From Membranipora membranacea (taxonomy: Eukaryota; Bryozoa; Gymnolaemata; Cheilostomatida; Membraniporidae), in contig OU612068.1 in NCBI GenBank assembly GCA_914767715.1, positions 9,550,001 through 9,614,000 on the forward strand: a DNA stretch of 64,000 nt. Direction: 5' to 3'. The translations under genes and the position numbers were made by a program. This document shows, piece after piece, positions 46,101-57,790 of this stretch; position 1 is the first letter of the stretch; every line of letters begins with the position of its first letter. The notes below the pieces were generated by a model. That model saw only the letters and a list, made by a program, of their open reading frames with translations, did not search any database and was not told the DNA's origin.

Positions 46101-47838
46101 AAAGATAGGTGTATATTGTCAAGAAATTTTCATCAAGTACTACAAAAGAAAGAAATAAGAAGGGATAAAGCGGAGGCTGTATTACTATAAATTATTTAAT
46201 ATTAGCTACAGTGCAGTTTAGCTAGTTTTGGTATGACTAAATGTAAGCGGCAACGATTTTCACTTGATTAGGTGGCAGATTGATGGATGAAATTGTGTAA
46301 GTGTAAGACAGAGATAAACTTCACTAAATTCCACCTGCGTGAAATGGCAAAGTTTTCCTTTTGGGGACATTTCACTGCTCTAGAGTATGTCCATTTCTCA
46401 ATATTATAGGAATTGAGACGAAAAAAAAGGGTGAGAGATCTGGCAACCCAAGTTTCATACACTATTGAGCGCCCAAAGGAAATTAGAAACAAATTAAAAG
46501 GGAGAGTAAAAAATTTCATAGGTTGATAGCACAAGCACACATAAACTTCATAACCAAGAAGCAAAACTTGAAAATCATGATAGGATGTGGCACCAGCCTT
46601 CACACAAAGCTTTGTTAGTCTGTTGATATTCTGAGTGACTTTCTGCCCTCTGATCATTCCACAGAAATCCAAGTGCCTGCAGTAACATCATCTTATCATC
46701 ATTAGAGGACATAGCATTTGGTTCACCAGGGGCCCATCGGAAGTTTGTTACCTCACTGCCATCTGAAATCATACAAAAAAACATTGATGACTATGAATCA
46801 TGTTTAGTGCTTAGGACTTACCTCGTTCTTCCAAGAAAAATCAATTTTCAAGTCAGGTTAACTTCTGCTTTTTGTGGGGTGGTAGATTTGTAATTGATGG
46901 GTTGTTCGAAAAACTTCCAATACAATTAGATGAAGACCAAAAAAACTTCTGGGCTTATAATTGGCATGGCTACCAGTAGATATGATTACTACTGCGGACT
47001 AATAAGTAAGTTACACTTACCGTCCCACAGCCAGCGTTTTGTGCTGTATGCTGATATCCACACACTACCATTTTTTGGTAAACTTTCTTTTATCATGAGA
47101 ACTCTGGTAGAGTCTTTAAGCTCAGGGCTAATGGTAATGTTAACTAACTCTGATCCTGTTTGTTCACAAGACCTTTTAGCTTCACTCCAGTCTAGCTTAC
47201 TTTGATATAACCGCAGGCAGTATGCATTGTCTGATATGAGACCATCCTGGCAAAGTGGGTCTAGTGCTGAAATTATGAAATAATGCAACTTAAGGCAACA
47301 ACTGACACTTGAATTGTTGATTCCATCACTTAATAGAGAATAAATGATCAAGTCTTCGATGCAAAGTATGTAAGCCCCTAAGTGCAGGTCAAGCTGGAAC
47401 CTATTGCCACCATGGTGCCCAAAGCACACCACAACCCATATCCTTTATATCGAAAAAGTAGAGTGGGATGTTTTTACAGAATGTTCGGTGTGCAATTACT
47501 CATTGGACCACTATTTCTAGCCAAGTTATTCAAGGTCCTAGCTACTATCAATGGCGTGTCAGTACCAAATAAGGAGGACAGCCAGCACCAGAAATTTAAC
47601 ACGAAACCCAAAAATTACATGCCAATACCCTTAACTTCAGTTCAATCCTTTCTGCTGGAAACTGAACTGTAGATTATTGAGCAGATGGTGCAGCAAGCTC
47701 ATAAAGTTTAGTTGGAGATTTTACATTGTCTACAAAAAAAAGAACATTTTTCTTCTTCAGAAAACAAAACTTACCATAGTTTAGGTGAAAACCAGTAAGG
47801 ATGACAAAAATTAAACCGAACAGTTCTGTGACATTCAT
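42647..47838 (-). CDS. G4: secreted two-CTLD mucin-like protein with HYR-like modules
   Basis: Ten exons: 47775-47838, 47021-47266, 46598-46762, 45721-46053, 45283-45408, 44461-44901, 43829-44011, 43341-43481, 42939-43143, 42647-42737. They total 1995 bases, 664 residues, phases consistent. Order: signal peptide (MNVTELFGLIFVILTGF), CTLD1 (GEPNAM, LWNDQRAES), CTLD2 (NYWIGAEVNHTLSPKWD), TTPT-rich stalk joined in the same exon to a module with GRFMTLIAGDYIYEAENNSC, a related module VKCPENIIGVISP with LPVGAYKYQVFQ, then a Cys-containing C-terminal region (GICKPG, KLSCTNQ, DECLNGKTYD, DLCV). The two modules resemble hyalin-repeat (HYR) Ig-like folds; that match is tentative. There is no transmembrane segment, so secretion is likely. 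The third-exon donor is GC (GAAG|GCTGGT), not GT. Confidence 0.87.
44634..44765 (-). repeat. 12-bp mucin minisatellite in G4 (11 near-perfect units)
   Basis: GTAGTGGTGGGT repeats about 11 times almost without error. On the coding strand it gives TTPT units, each offering several O-glycosylation sites. Such purity implies slippage-prone, length-variable DNA. Confidence 0.93.
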
Positions 47839-50149
47839 GTTGCCAATCTAGGATTGTTTGGTAGTGTAACAACTTTTAAACAGCTCAGGAATTTGCACAA
47901 GACCTCAAATGGAATGTTTGACACAAACATATGAACAAAATTATTCGGTGTTTTATCTATCTACTGCAGCAAAAACTGATAAATATAGACTAAGCCTGCT
48001 TTATCAGCAGGTGATCTCGATAACAGGAATTTACTCTGATTTGTGTCTATTAACAAGCTTGCAGCAAAAGAAAATTGATGTTCGTCCAAAAGTCTCAGAG
48101 TTTACTTAAACTGAAATTCTATATAAGAATAAAGTTAATATTTAAACTTACATTATTTTACCGTTGACCACTGTTGTGCAGCATCAACTACGAATTGATT
48201 TGTACACCTTCTCAATTTCGATGTGACTAATCAATAGAGCTAATATCAAAAATATAAAGGAATTTAAGTAGAGCGTAGTAGTGCATAAATTTACGAAACT
48301 TTTTTGTAAAACAATAAATAAACCAATCATGAAACAAAATTCATAGTAGGATCAGACATACAATTCCAGTGGAGAATAATCACCAAGTTGTGAAAAATTT
48401 GGTCTTCCCATCTGAAAGTTGTCTTCTATTTAATTGTGGGGATGTAACTCCAAAAAGAGTCATTGCTGAGAGAATGTCATCTTCACCAAATAAAATCCTT
48501 ATTGAGACATCGTGTTGGTAGCATAACATCAGGGTAACCTCAATAGAATATCTAACATGAATTATCAGCTATATGGTCTGATATCAGCAATGTAATCAAT
48601 GAACTGATACACGGATGTTATATGCCATTTCAAATCAATGCCATCCACGCCATCAAGTTCTGAATGTCAATAGAATGAGTGTTATGAACTTAAATGCTCA
48701 GTGTCGGCGTTCGCTTTGTGTGCCTTAACCAAATTGGAGAGACACAAAGGTATAAAAAAAATAATGGGCTTTTTTTTTATCTTTCTTTCATCATAGCCTG
48801 CTATGTCTGGTAGTTTCCACATTTTGAAATCATCAGGTTTGATGGCATATCTGGTAAGAGGTTTTTCCAAAAAACCCCAAAGGTTACGGAAAGGAAATAA
48901 ACTGGCAGTCAATTGCCATACATGGTATGACTTGAGAAACGGATCAATTAAAATACCCGAGTCATTTGGAGTATGCGCTGCTAGATATCATGAGTTGTCA
49001 CAAATTTTCAGTTTTCATGTATGAATGAAGAATGAAAAACACAACGTTAAACCAGGTCTTTCCTTCAATCGGAGTTGCATTCCAGGTCATACTGAAGACG
49101 CCAGAGATCAAAACAAGGACCAATCACATTACATAGCCCTTTGTGTGAAAAACCCTAACATAAGGTATAGGGCTGTAGTTTAGGTAAAATGGTAGGGAAG
49201 GCGAAACTGCTGGAGGATGTGAATAAACACCAGGTTGGATATTTTAAGTCCCCAGTCTTCAAAGAGTTTTTATGACATAAATAGCAAATGGAAGTCTCAA
49301 ATGAGCTAATTCTGACATGGAATATTCGATTATAGCATTTTTAGGCCACTCCAGCATTTTAGGGGAGGTAGAGTGTCCCTGCCTCCCCTAGAACTACAGG
49401 CCTATAGGGTAATAGTAGATAGTTCTTGGTACAGGCTCCCTCTCCCTAAACCACAAAGACCAGAGTTGAATTAAATCAAAGTTCATATATGTAGCTGTTT
49501 GGCTTCACAGTTGCCACTCACTTTACGCACATTTGTGCCGAACCAGTCATGGTAAAGTAAAGCCACCCTTCAAGGTATTCAAAAGAGCCCAAAGAAATTC
49601 TGCAGAGGTCTCTGTCAGTTACAATTATGTATACTGGTCGGACACTCAACTAAGTCAATAATTTAACAGTGTTGGAGAATTATAATAGGTAAAAAAGAAA
49701 GGACATTGCACGCTTTTGTACTCGAATATACTCAGCAAGTTGGTTTTGGGAAAAAACAACTATATCAAGCTTTATGTGACTTGATTGGGGTTATTGACAT
49801 TTGGATATTACAACCTGACTGGTTGACAGACCAAAGGGGTGCTCAAACTAGAATATTAGTAGAGCAGCACAAGCATCAGAAATCTAGCCCTGTCATGCAG
49901 CAAATAAATTCAAAAACTTGTGGCAGCGTGACAAGGCTATCAGAATCCTACATGAATGAATGAACAACTTTGTTTTGTTTGTGCACATCAGGAAGAACAT
50001 CGGCGGAAGTTGGTGAACGCAAATAAAACTTAAATAAATATCTATATATACATAAATACATTACTGTAGGTCTTTGTGTCTTAACCTCTCACGCTACATG
50101 TGTAAAGTGTTTTGAAGGATCAGTATTATATAACCTGTGCAAAACTAAT
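47839..50149. other. Intergenic region upstream of G4
   Basis: The first 250 bp carry the shared upstream block (AAGCCTGCTTTATCAGCAGG). The rest has no exon I can support. An 85-codon plus-strand frame at 49706-49963 is unrecognised. No transmembrane or terminal exon for G5 was found here, although that is where they would lie. Confidence 0.45.
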
Positions 50150-50358
50150 TATTGGTAAATACACATCTTTGAAAGATGGACCAAGATTAAATGAGTGTTA
50201 AAGCTGAAATTTAAAAATTTGGACGCGATGAGCAAAGATATTCCGTCCCCTCCCGATGTTTATTAATTTTTATCACCAATAACTGAATATCCCACATTTA
50301 AAAAGCGGTATTTGTTTCAACGTTATATGGAGGGATGTGATGAATGTGACAGTTTGAC
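50150..50358 (-). repeat. Displaced copy of G2 intron sequence
   Basis: This block matches 30030-30260, part of the G2 intron between the transmembrane exon and the linker exon (shared CTTTGAAAGATGGACCA, AAGCTGAAATTTAAAAATTT-like and CCCCTCCCGAT words). It lies where the 3' part of G5 should be, so G5 has recombined with a membrane-type gene. Confidence 0.75.
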
Positions 50359-50468
50359 CTCAGCAAGCTCAGCAAGCTCACCAAGCTCACCAAGCTCACC
50401 AAACTCACCAAGCTCACCAAGCTCACCAAGCTCACCAAGCTCACCAAGCTCACCAAGCTCACCAAGCT
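50359..50468. repeat. 9-bp minisatellite CTCACCAAG at a recombination junction
   Basis: About twelve copies of CTCACCAAG, starting with two CTCAGCAAG units. It lies exactly between G2-like intron sequence on the left and the G6-like intron (AAATGCTAAAAGTTTAAAATGG) on the right. The G2 intron has a single CTCAGCAAGG at the matching place, which was probably the seed. Confidence 0.92.
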
Positions 50469-51836
50469 TTAAATGCTAAAAGTTTAAAATGGTCATCAAT
50501 CTGATATAAGCTAATGCGTTTTATTATTTTCTGTCTACTTAATATGGTATATGGATATTTGTGGGAATGATGACAGTACAACACTATCACAACAAGGCTT
50601 CATTATAGGTGAGTAGAGATAAAGCTGAGGTAGATCGACTTCAAACTCGACAAATTCTTAGGCCCCTAAGAGCCAGCCTCAGAAGTACTCAAGCTTTTAC
50701 AAAAGTCTTTAAAGTTTCAATAGCTTTTAAGATAATCATGACCCAAAGACTGTTGAATAGTTTTGAAAAATGCAGTCGGTTTGCTTTCCAGAGCTGTCAA
50801 ATGTTTAACAATTAAAGCTGCACTAAGCAAAACAGACTTTGACGTACATACTGTGTACTGTTTGTGTTACCTTTCACAGAGATTCTCACAGTACAGGAGT
50901 TATTCTCGGCCTCATAAATATAGTCTCCTGCAGGGAGAGTGATAAACCGGCCTGGTTAAACTTCTACCTTTGTCCTAGATTCTCCATTATCCAGTTTACT
51001 TGTCATATTTGTTGTGATACGTGGTGGTTTTGTTGTTTGGGTTGTAGTAGTGGTGGGCGTAGTAGTGGAGTTAGTGGTAGGGGAGGTGGTGGTAATAGCA
51101 GAAGTGGTGGCTGTAGAAGTAGGGGTGGTGGTGCGTGTAGTAGTGGGGGTGGTGGTTGGTGGAGGAGTATAATCTAATTGGAAAAATAAAAACAAACTAT
51201 TATTAGAAGTTTTCATGTTGCCTGTATAAAAGTATACATCTTTACTCACATAATAGATCTTTTCGGTCTAGGACGCTACAAGGCACCTGTAGTGAAAAAA
51301 GGCATCACCCAGCTCTCCAATCAGAGGCGTTTCAATTTCTGTTTTTTGTTTGAGTATCATAGTAATTGAAATGGTGGGAAGTGTGCTGTGCATATAGGCT
51401 ATGTCTCTAGCAAGTTTTTTTAAACCACAATATTGGACGTTCTGTGGCATCCTCACTTAACATGTTGTTGACATTCGGAAAGATGACTGATTCCCCAAAC
51501 ACTTCACCAAATCACATAAAAGTTTTATACAAGTTTTAGAAGCCATGCTTACCAGATATACAGATACAAGGAGTTTCCTGGAGCAGTCACTGCCTGTGAT
51601 TCTGTACCCTGACATATATCCACAGAATACATTCAACTTCTTAAGAACAAAGCGACCATCATATCCTTTGATAGATTCTGTAAAAGATAATCTCTGTGAT
51701 GATTGCTCTCAACAACATAGTCTATGGTTGCATCCAACACAGACAAATTATAAAAGACATCTTCCATAATAAAAAAACTTGATGTGATTCGATTTTTTGT
51801 CATGGATGTTTTGCGCGCACTCAAGTTTAGTAATAC

Positions 51837-51868
51837 CCATAGACTTAATATTAATATTAAGTCTATGG
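51837..51868. repeat. Perfect 32-bp palindrome
   Basis: CCATAGACTTAATATT followed by its exact inverse complement, with no spacer. It lies between the left target duplication and the inverted repeat of the surrounding element, with TAC on both sides. The arm recurs at 28114-28128. Confidence 0.95.
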
Positions 51869-54800
51869 TACTCAGTTATTTAAAGTCAAAAATGCTCAGT
51901 TGTAGTTATCTCCTCCTTACTTTTCCAAAAGCTATCTCCATCCTACAGATTTTAATTCAGAATAACCACATTTGGTCACCTGGATCGTTAGTCAATCAGC
52001 TAACTATTCATTTATCTTTATCTGCAAAAAACTCCAAATCTGACAAAAAATCTCCAAGTTTGTGTTTTTCTGCTTGGGCAGAATTACATTCCGACATGGT
52101 AACTCACAGAGATCTGGTTTTTTTTGGAGCATCAATTCATCACATTATCTAAACGAGCTTTTGAGGGCATGTTTGAAATATTTTTTTAACATATTTAAAA
52201 TTGCGATTTCCTTTTTCATTACAGTGTTTATTTCATCCATCAGTGCAGTGGCAATGTTGCGCAAGGCAGTGCAAAGAGCCTATATATTTGTAGTTTCTAT
52301 GCCATTTTGTACAGTTTCAAACAAATTCTAATTGCCTTTTACCAAAGGAGTGGAGCAATTTATAAATGACAATGGAGATGCTATACTGAACTTATACAAA
52401 AGAATATTTCTGTTGGTTGATATAACTTTTCAGTATAGATTGTGGCGACCCATCAGTCACCCATCAAATTCTATCAGAATGACTATAGACCTCAAAATAA
52501 TTAATATTATTAATATTCCGAAACATGGTTTGGATTTGGCTTTTTCAGTGGATACTGTTCAATGATAGCATTTTCAAAATACACCCAAATGTTTGAGCTT
52601 AAATTTTACTCGAATGTCATCCCAATATTTTTATTATTGAGAAACACTAATGTAACTATGCTGGATGCGTATAGGATTATGATAACTGTGTGTCTGGAGG
52701 GCTCACCCTTAATAACACACATGATATTCTATGTGAAATATTCTGCTGCATTTTCAGTGAGCTGGTATCTTTATGGTCGACCTTGGTGTATTTATCACCA
52801 CTTAGGAATTGCAGTCCTGAAATAACCATTGACAGCATTCATGTCGCGGTTGAATTTGTACATTTTTTTAAAAATCGTGCCCTGGGCCTGCATCTATACT
52901 TTAACAAGTTATAATGTTGTTACTTTTGAGGATTCGGTTAGCCAAACAGGGGGCCTGCCTCAAGAAACAATAAATCTGAGATGGCCTCCAAACAAAATTG
53001 GAAGCAATTCTTCAAGCAGTGCATTGAAACGATCCAAGTACAATTGAGACCTAAGCTGGATGAAGATATCAGTTAGAGCAATTACAGACATTGTTTTCAC
53101 AGAGTAAATTTTCTAATCCCTCAAGAAAATCTTATTTGTAAACAACCAGTTGTATTGCAGTCTCTGTGTTTCATTACAGGGAAAGAATTTGTTACTGTTG
53201 TGCCTTGTTTATCTTTTCCAAAGGATTTAAGGGCAATGTAATATTAGAATATCAAAACCTGAGGATTACCTTTGTGTCTCAAGACTTGTTGCTTCTTATG
53301 ATATTTATGTATTATAGCATTACTACATCAGATTAAAATTGATGGTCGATTTAAATCAGATGTCTTGTCACAAGGAACATCCTGGAGCAGAGGCGGCAAA
53401 ATTTGCTGCCTTAGTGGCCAGGCCGAAATATCTGCACCAGGTTGCTCTCTGTTTGCAGGCAGGTCGGAGCACACCTGGGTGCCTACCAAAGCCCAGTGCT
53501 AGATAATTTGTAATTCCTGCTCAGTCCAAATATATTTTCCAACCAGTATTCCAAGCCCGAAACCCCAGTTCTGATACACAAAATTTAGCCCATATTGAGT
53601 GCCCCGTTTTCTTATACCAATATTGTTGCATCTAAAATATCGTATCATATTATGTTGAATCAATAGGCTCTAGTGGCTGGCTACTCATATATTTACACTT
53701 TTGCAATCGACCATGACACCTTGTCGACATTCAATTATCCACACTCTCTTTACTCAACAAAAACATGGTCCATGCTTCTAAAAGTTATACAAGGTCGCGA
53801 TCACTTCACTCTTGGCTAGACGGGTAAACCTTCTTCCGGGAGTTTTTGCACAATCAAGTAGAGGGCGCCCTGGGACTGCATCTATACTGCAGCAAGTTAT
53901 AATGTTGTTACCTTTGAGGATTCGGCTAGCCAAAGAGGTGGGCTGCTTCAATAAACAACAAATCTGAGATGGTCTCCAAAGTTGAAAGCAATTCTCCACG
54001 CGGTGCATTGAAACGATCCAAGTACAATTGAGACCTAAGCTGGATGAAGATATCAGTTAGAGCAATTAGAGACATTATTTTCTCAGAGTAAATTTTCTAA
54101 TCCCTCAAGAAAATCTTATTTGTAAACAACCAGTTGTATTGCAGTCTCTGTGTTTCATTACAAGTAAAGACTTTGTTACTGTTGTGCCTTGTTTATCTTT
54201 TCCAAAGGATTTATAGGCAGTGTAATATTAGAATATCAAAACCTGAGGATAACCTTTGTTTCTCAAGACTGATTAAAATTGAAGGTTGATTTAAACAATG
54301 AACTTCATTGATTTAAATCAGATGTCTTGTCACAACCCGCATCCCGGAGCATAGGCGGCGAAATTCGTTGCCTAAGTGGCCAGGCCACAATAATCTGCCC
54401 CAGGTTGCTCTCTGTTTGCAGGCAGGTCGGAGCACACCTGGGTGCCAACCAAAGCCCAGTAGACGATGGACCGCAGATACATTTGATATGAGGCCCTTTC
54501 GATAAATTTAAGGTTCAATGATTGCACAGACCAAGGGTACATTGTGGCAGCATCATTCAAGGAGTGTAATAGTTAATCCGATTGTAAAAACTGCCACAAT
54601 ACTGCCTCCCTAGCTATACCCACCGTATCAGTTTAGCTAGGATAGTTAGGTGTAATTTAAGCATAAAACATCAAATCTAATTGGGAGTATGGCTGTACAA
54701 AGAGAAATTTTTACGGGAGAGCCTGCATATTCTATTTTTTACTGTAATCGAAAACTTTGAATTCAGTTCATTCTCCAGAACCCTATAATTGTGACAAAAA

Positions 54801-55090
54801 GATGAAAGGAGTTTTTGGCATCAAGCTTCCCATAACTTTCCCCTTGACACAAAGCTTGCAGGTATCTTTACCATGGAGTAAAAAACTCTTTCCTTGACTA
54901 TTGTTAAAAAATTTTCTCTGAATCCCTTTACTCTGTGAAGCAGTCTATCCACATGCTTGGAACTTAAATGTTTTACACAGATAGATAGATGGGGTGATAA
55001 CTCTATACTGCAAATGAGCCACCGAATTTCAACAATAAGAGAAGACAACTTCTTAGCCTAAGATTTGCCCAAATTGACTTTAATGAACTG
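51838..55090. mobile_element. 3.25-kb hAT-like DNA transposon insertion in G5
   Basis: AGTAATACC occurs on both sides (51829-51837 and 55091-55099), and comparison with the same intron of G3 and G4 shows one copy in the empty site. Near-terminal inverted repeats read ACTCAGTTATTTAAAGTCAA (51870-51889) and, inverted, ACTCAGTTCATTAAAGTCAA on the right, 18 of 20 alike. A CAGTT start with an 8-bp duplication suits hAT elements, but I could not find a transposase. The left end is displaced by a 32-nt palindrome, probably nested. An internal direct duplication lies at 52877-54463. Confidence 0.65.
52877..54463 (+). repeat. Internal direct duplication in the G5 insertion
   Basis: About 52877-53504 and 53866-54463 are direct copies with scattered differences and indels. 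Landmarks shared are CCTGCATCTATAC-like, GAGGATTCGG, TTGAAACGATCCAAGTACAA, GTTGTGCCTTGTTTATC and GGTCGGAGCACACCTGGGTG. The function of the repeated sequence is unknown. Confidence 0.85.
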
Positions 55091-57072
55091 AGTAATACCA
55101 TTCATTTCAAATAATGACCCGACTCATTGAAAGACACATGCTGACAAGGTTGGAAAACAGCTAGTCACTACCATGGGGCAAGCAAAGAAGCCATGTAAAG
55201 CTAGGCTACAGTCTATGTGATATTTTGAAGCTCACAGCTGGATGCTTAGGCACGAACATATAAATACTTATTTACTGATCTATATGTCAATGCTTTAAGC
55301 TTTCAGAGAAATTGATTGTTAGGAACCGCCTGTAATCAAAATATTCCGCAAACAAATGAAAACTTACCAATGGGAGAGTCCCACTTGGGTGCCAGTGTGT
55401 GATTCACCCCTGCTCCAATCCAGTAGTTTCCTGAGTACTTCTTGTCTTGAGTGACTGTACAATTGATATACTTCAAGATTTCCTCAGTTTTTTCCACTGT
55501 ATTCAGCACAGCCAGTCTCCCTTGGTGTTCCTTACATTTTCTTTCTGCATCATAATAGCTCATACCCCCGTTCCAGCAGTGACCACCGGAACTACAGTCA
55601 GCATCTCTATCGCTGTGTCCACTCGTACAAAAAAACTTGAAGCATGAACCTCCAATCTTTATAGAAGGGTCTCCGTATGTATAACAACTGACATCAGGTA
55701 CTATGGAAACAAGGAGCAAGGCAGAATAACGTATGATCAAGCAATTGAAAGATGGACAAATAAAAATGAATTGATTTGCTTTGAAAACACTCAGCGCGTT
55801 TATTCAGGTTCAGGGATTTGAAGAGGGAAACTCGAGAAGTTCATAGACTGGAATAATATCCCGCCCATTTCTCAATATTTCAGTGAATAAGAAATAACAT
55901 TGCTGTATATTCTAACAGATTATGTCTCGTGAAAAGTGAATGACAAAAGAGATAATAAAGGAGATACAAAAGAATTGTGAAAGTGAGGTAAACTTCGAAC
56001 CGTGATATAGCACCTGCCTTCACACAAAGCTTTGTTAGTCTGTTGATATTCTGAGTGACTTTCTGCCCTGCCATCATTCCACAGAAATCCGCGTTCCTGT
56101 AGTAACATCATCTTATCCTCATGAGGGTCCATAGCATTCGGTTCACCAGGGGCCCATCGGAAATCTGTTACCTCACTGCCATCTGAGAGACACAAGAAAG
56201 AAAACGGAAGTATAGTTGACATGCATGTAACACTTTTCCAGACCTACCTTTTTCATCCATGATAAAGCTATTTAGGTCAAGTCCATTTCTGATTCTGTGA
56301 GGTGGGAGTATCTATATCGATCATAAAATCAATTTATACTAAATGTATCAGTTTTCAAGACTCATCGAGCAAGGAATAGAAGGTCGAACTTCAAGATTTA
56401 GGAAGAGCAACATGAAACTTTCTCCCTGCTGCACCTGCACTCTGCAGCAATCAGGTCATTTCATGAGCTGGCAAATTTATTGTTGTATACGCACATACTA
56501 GAATCAATGTCCGGTTTGGGTGAACAACACAAATATAACAGCTGCCTGGCGCTGACTGATCTCTACTACTTTGCAGCATTTGAACTTACCACTCCAGAAC
56601 CAGCGTTTCATGCTGTGTGCCGATATCCATGTACTACCATTTTTTGGTAAACCTTCTTTTTTCATCAGATATCTGGTAGAGTTTATAAGCTCAGGACTGA
56701 TGGTAATGTTAACTAACTCTGATCCTGTTCTTTCACAAGACTTTTTAGCCTCACTCCAGTCTAGACTACTTTTATATAATCTCAGACAGTATGCATTATC
56801 TGATATGAGACCATCCTGGCAAAGGGGGTCAAGCGCTGAAATCGTACAAAGATGCCTGATGAAATTAATGAGAGGAACAGATAAATGTGTCTACCAACAG
56901 CTAAATTAGCATACATGTAATTTCGTCCCTTCATAAAACAGTACAGCTATCTCAAAATGTATGGCATGATAGGAAGAAATCTTCTCCCAAACTGAGAACT
57001 GAACTTACCGAAGCTTTGGTCAAAACAAGAAAGAAACGCGAGAATAAAAGAGAACAGCCATATGGAAGTCAT

Positions 57073-57790
57073 GTCACCTATCAAGATATTACTGACAGGT
57101 AAACTGACCATCAACAGTTCAGCGAGAGCACAAGACCTAAACTGAACAACTAGACACGGACACATGCACAGGCCCCTTCAATGTGTCTTATCTATCTAGT
57201 GCGGCAGAAATTGTTAAAAGAGACAAAGCCTGCTTTATCAGTAGGTGATCTTGATAACAAGATTGAATTCTGACATTGGCCATAAACGAGCATGCAGTTG
57301 GAAAATATTGAAGCTCAACTACCGTATACTGAGTCTGCAGAAAAAAATTGACAGTAAAGCTGCAAACGTCTTCTTTTGTTTATTTCTTGTTCAGGCATTA
57401 CGTTGCTAGTATAACATCTTGGAACCCTTTGCCAGTGTTAAATGTAGTTGGCTCTAGCATCAGCAATGTTAGCAACATACTTTTTTTTCATCCAATGCTT
57501 CCTCAAAGTCAACTTATATATCAGAGCTTTAATTCGTCAAGTCTTTGTTGATCAGTATCAAAAATATTGAAAAACTAGGCGAAGGGAGTTTTTTATTAAT
57601 CAGCTTTCCACATTTTACCTTGCCACACCACAGCAGATGTCACTGAATATGAGCAAATAAATATTTTATATGCAAAAATAAATGCTGGATAAAATCATAT
57701 AAATCAAGATGATATATATATCTAAAACATTTTAATGTTGGTCAGGTAATAATTGTACACTCAACTAGCACAACACTGCATATGTGTAAG
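57073..57790. other. Intergenic region between G6 and G5
   Basis: About 718 bp, near-identical to the G4-G3 spacer. It includes the shared AAGCCTGCTTTATCAGTAGG block about 150 bp upstream of the G5 start codon. No gene seen. Confidence 0.5.

Larger units (their letters stand above)
50871..57072 (-). pseudogene. G5: secreted-type two-CTLD mucin-like gene, broken
   Basis: Exons: signal 57009-57072, CTLD1 56590-56835 and 56018-56182, CTLD2 55368-55700 and 51553-51677, mucin plus HYR1 50871-51173. The first four are open. The CTLD2b exon is 125 bases against 126 or 129 in its sisters: one base is missing near 51566. This shifts the frame and destroys the final Cys (YVCIS in G4). HYR1 also has TAA at 50956-50958. 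A 3.25-kb transposon-like insertion separates CTLD2a from CTLD2b. HYR2 and all later exons are missing, replaced by a minisatellite and G2-like intron DNA. The third-exon donor is GC (GAAG|GCAGGT). A truncated two-CTLD product could still be made. Confidence 0.85.

Noticed and set aside
50359-50468. CRISPR-like array
   Set aside because: It is a 9-bp contiguous minisatellite with no spacers, in a eukaryotic genome.
52332-53047. Several 70-90 codon plus-strand frames in the G5 insertion as a transposase
   Set aside because: They lie in different frames, lack DDE or hAT dimerisation motifs I can recognise, and may be chance frames in AT-rich DNA.
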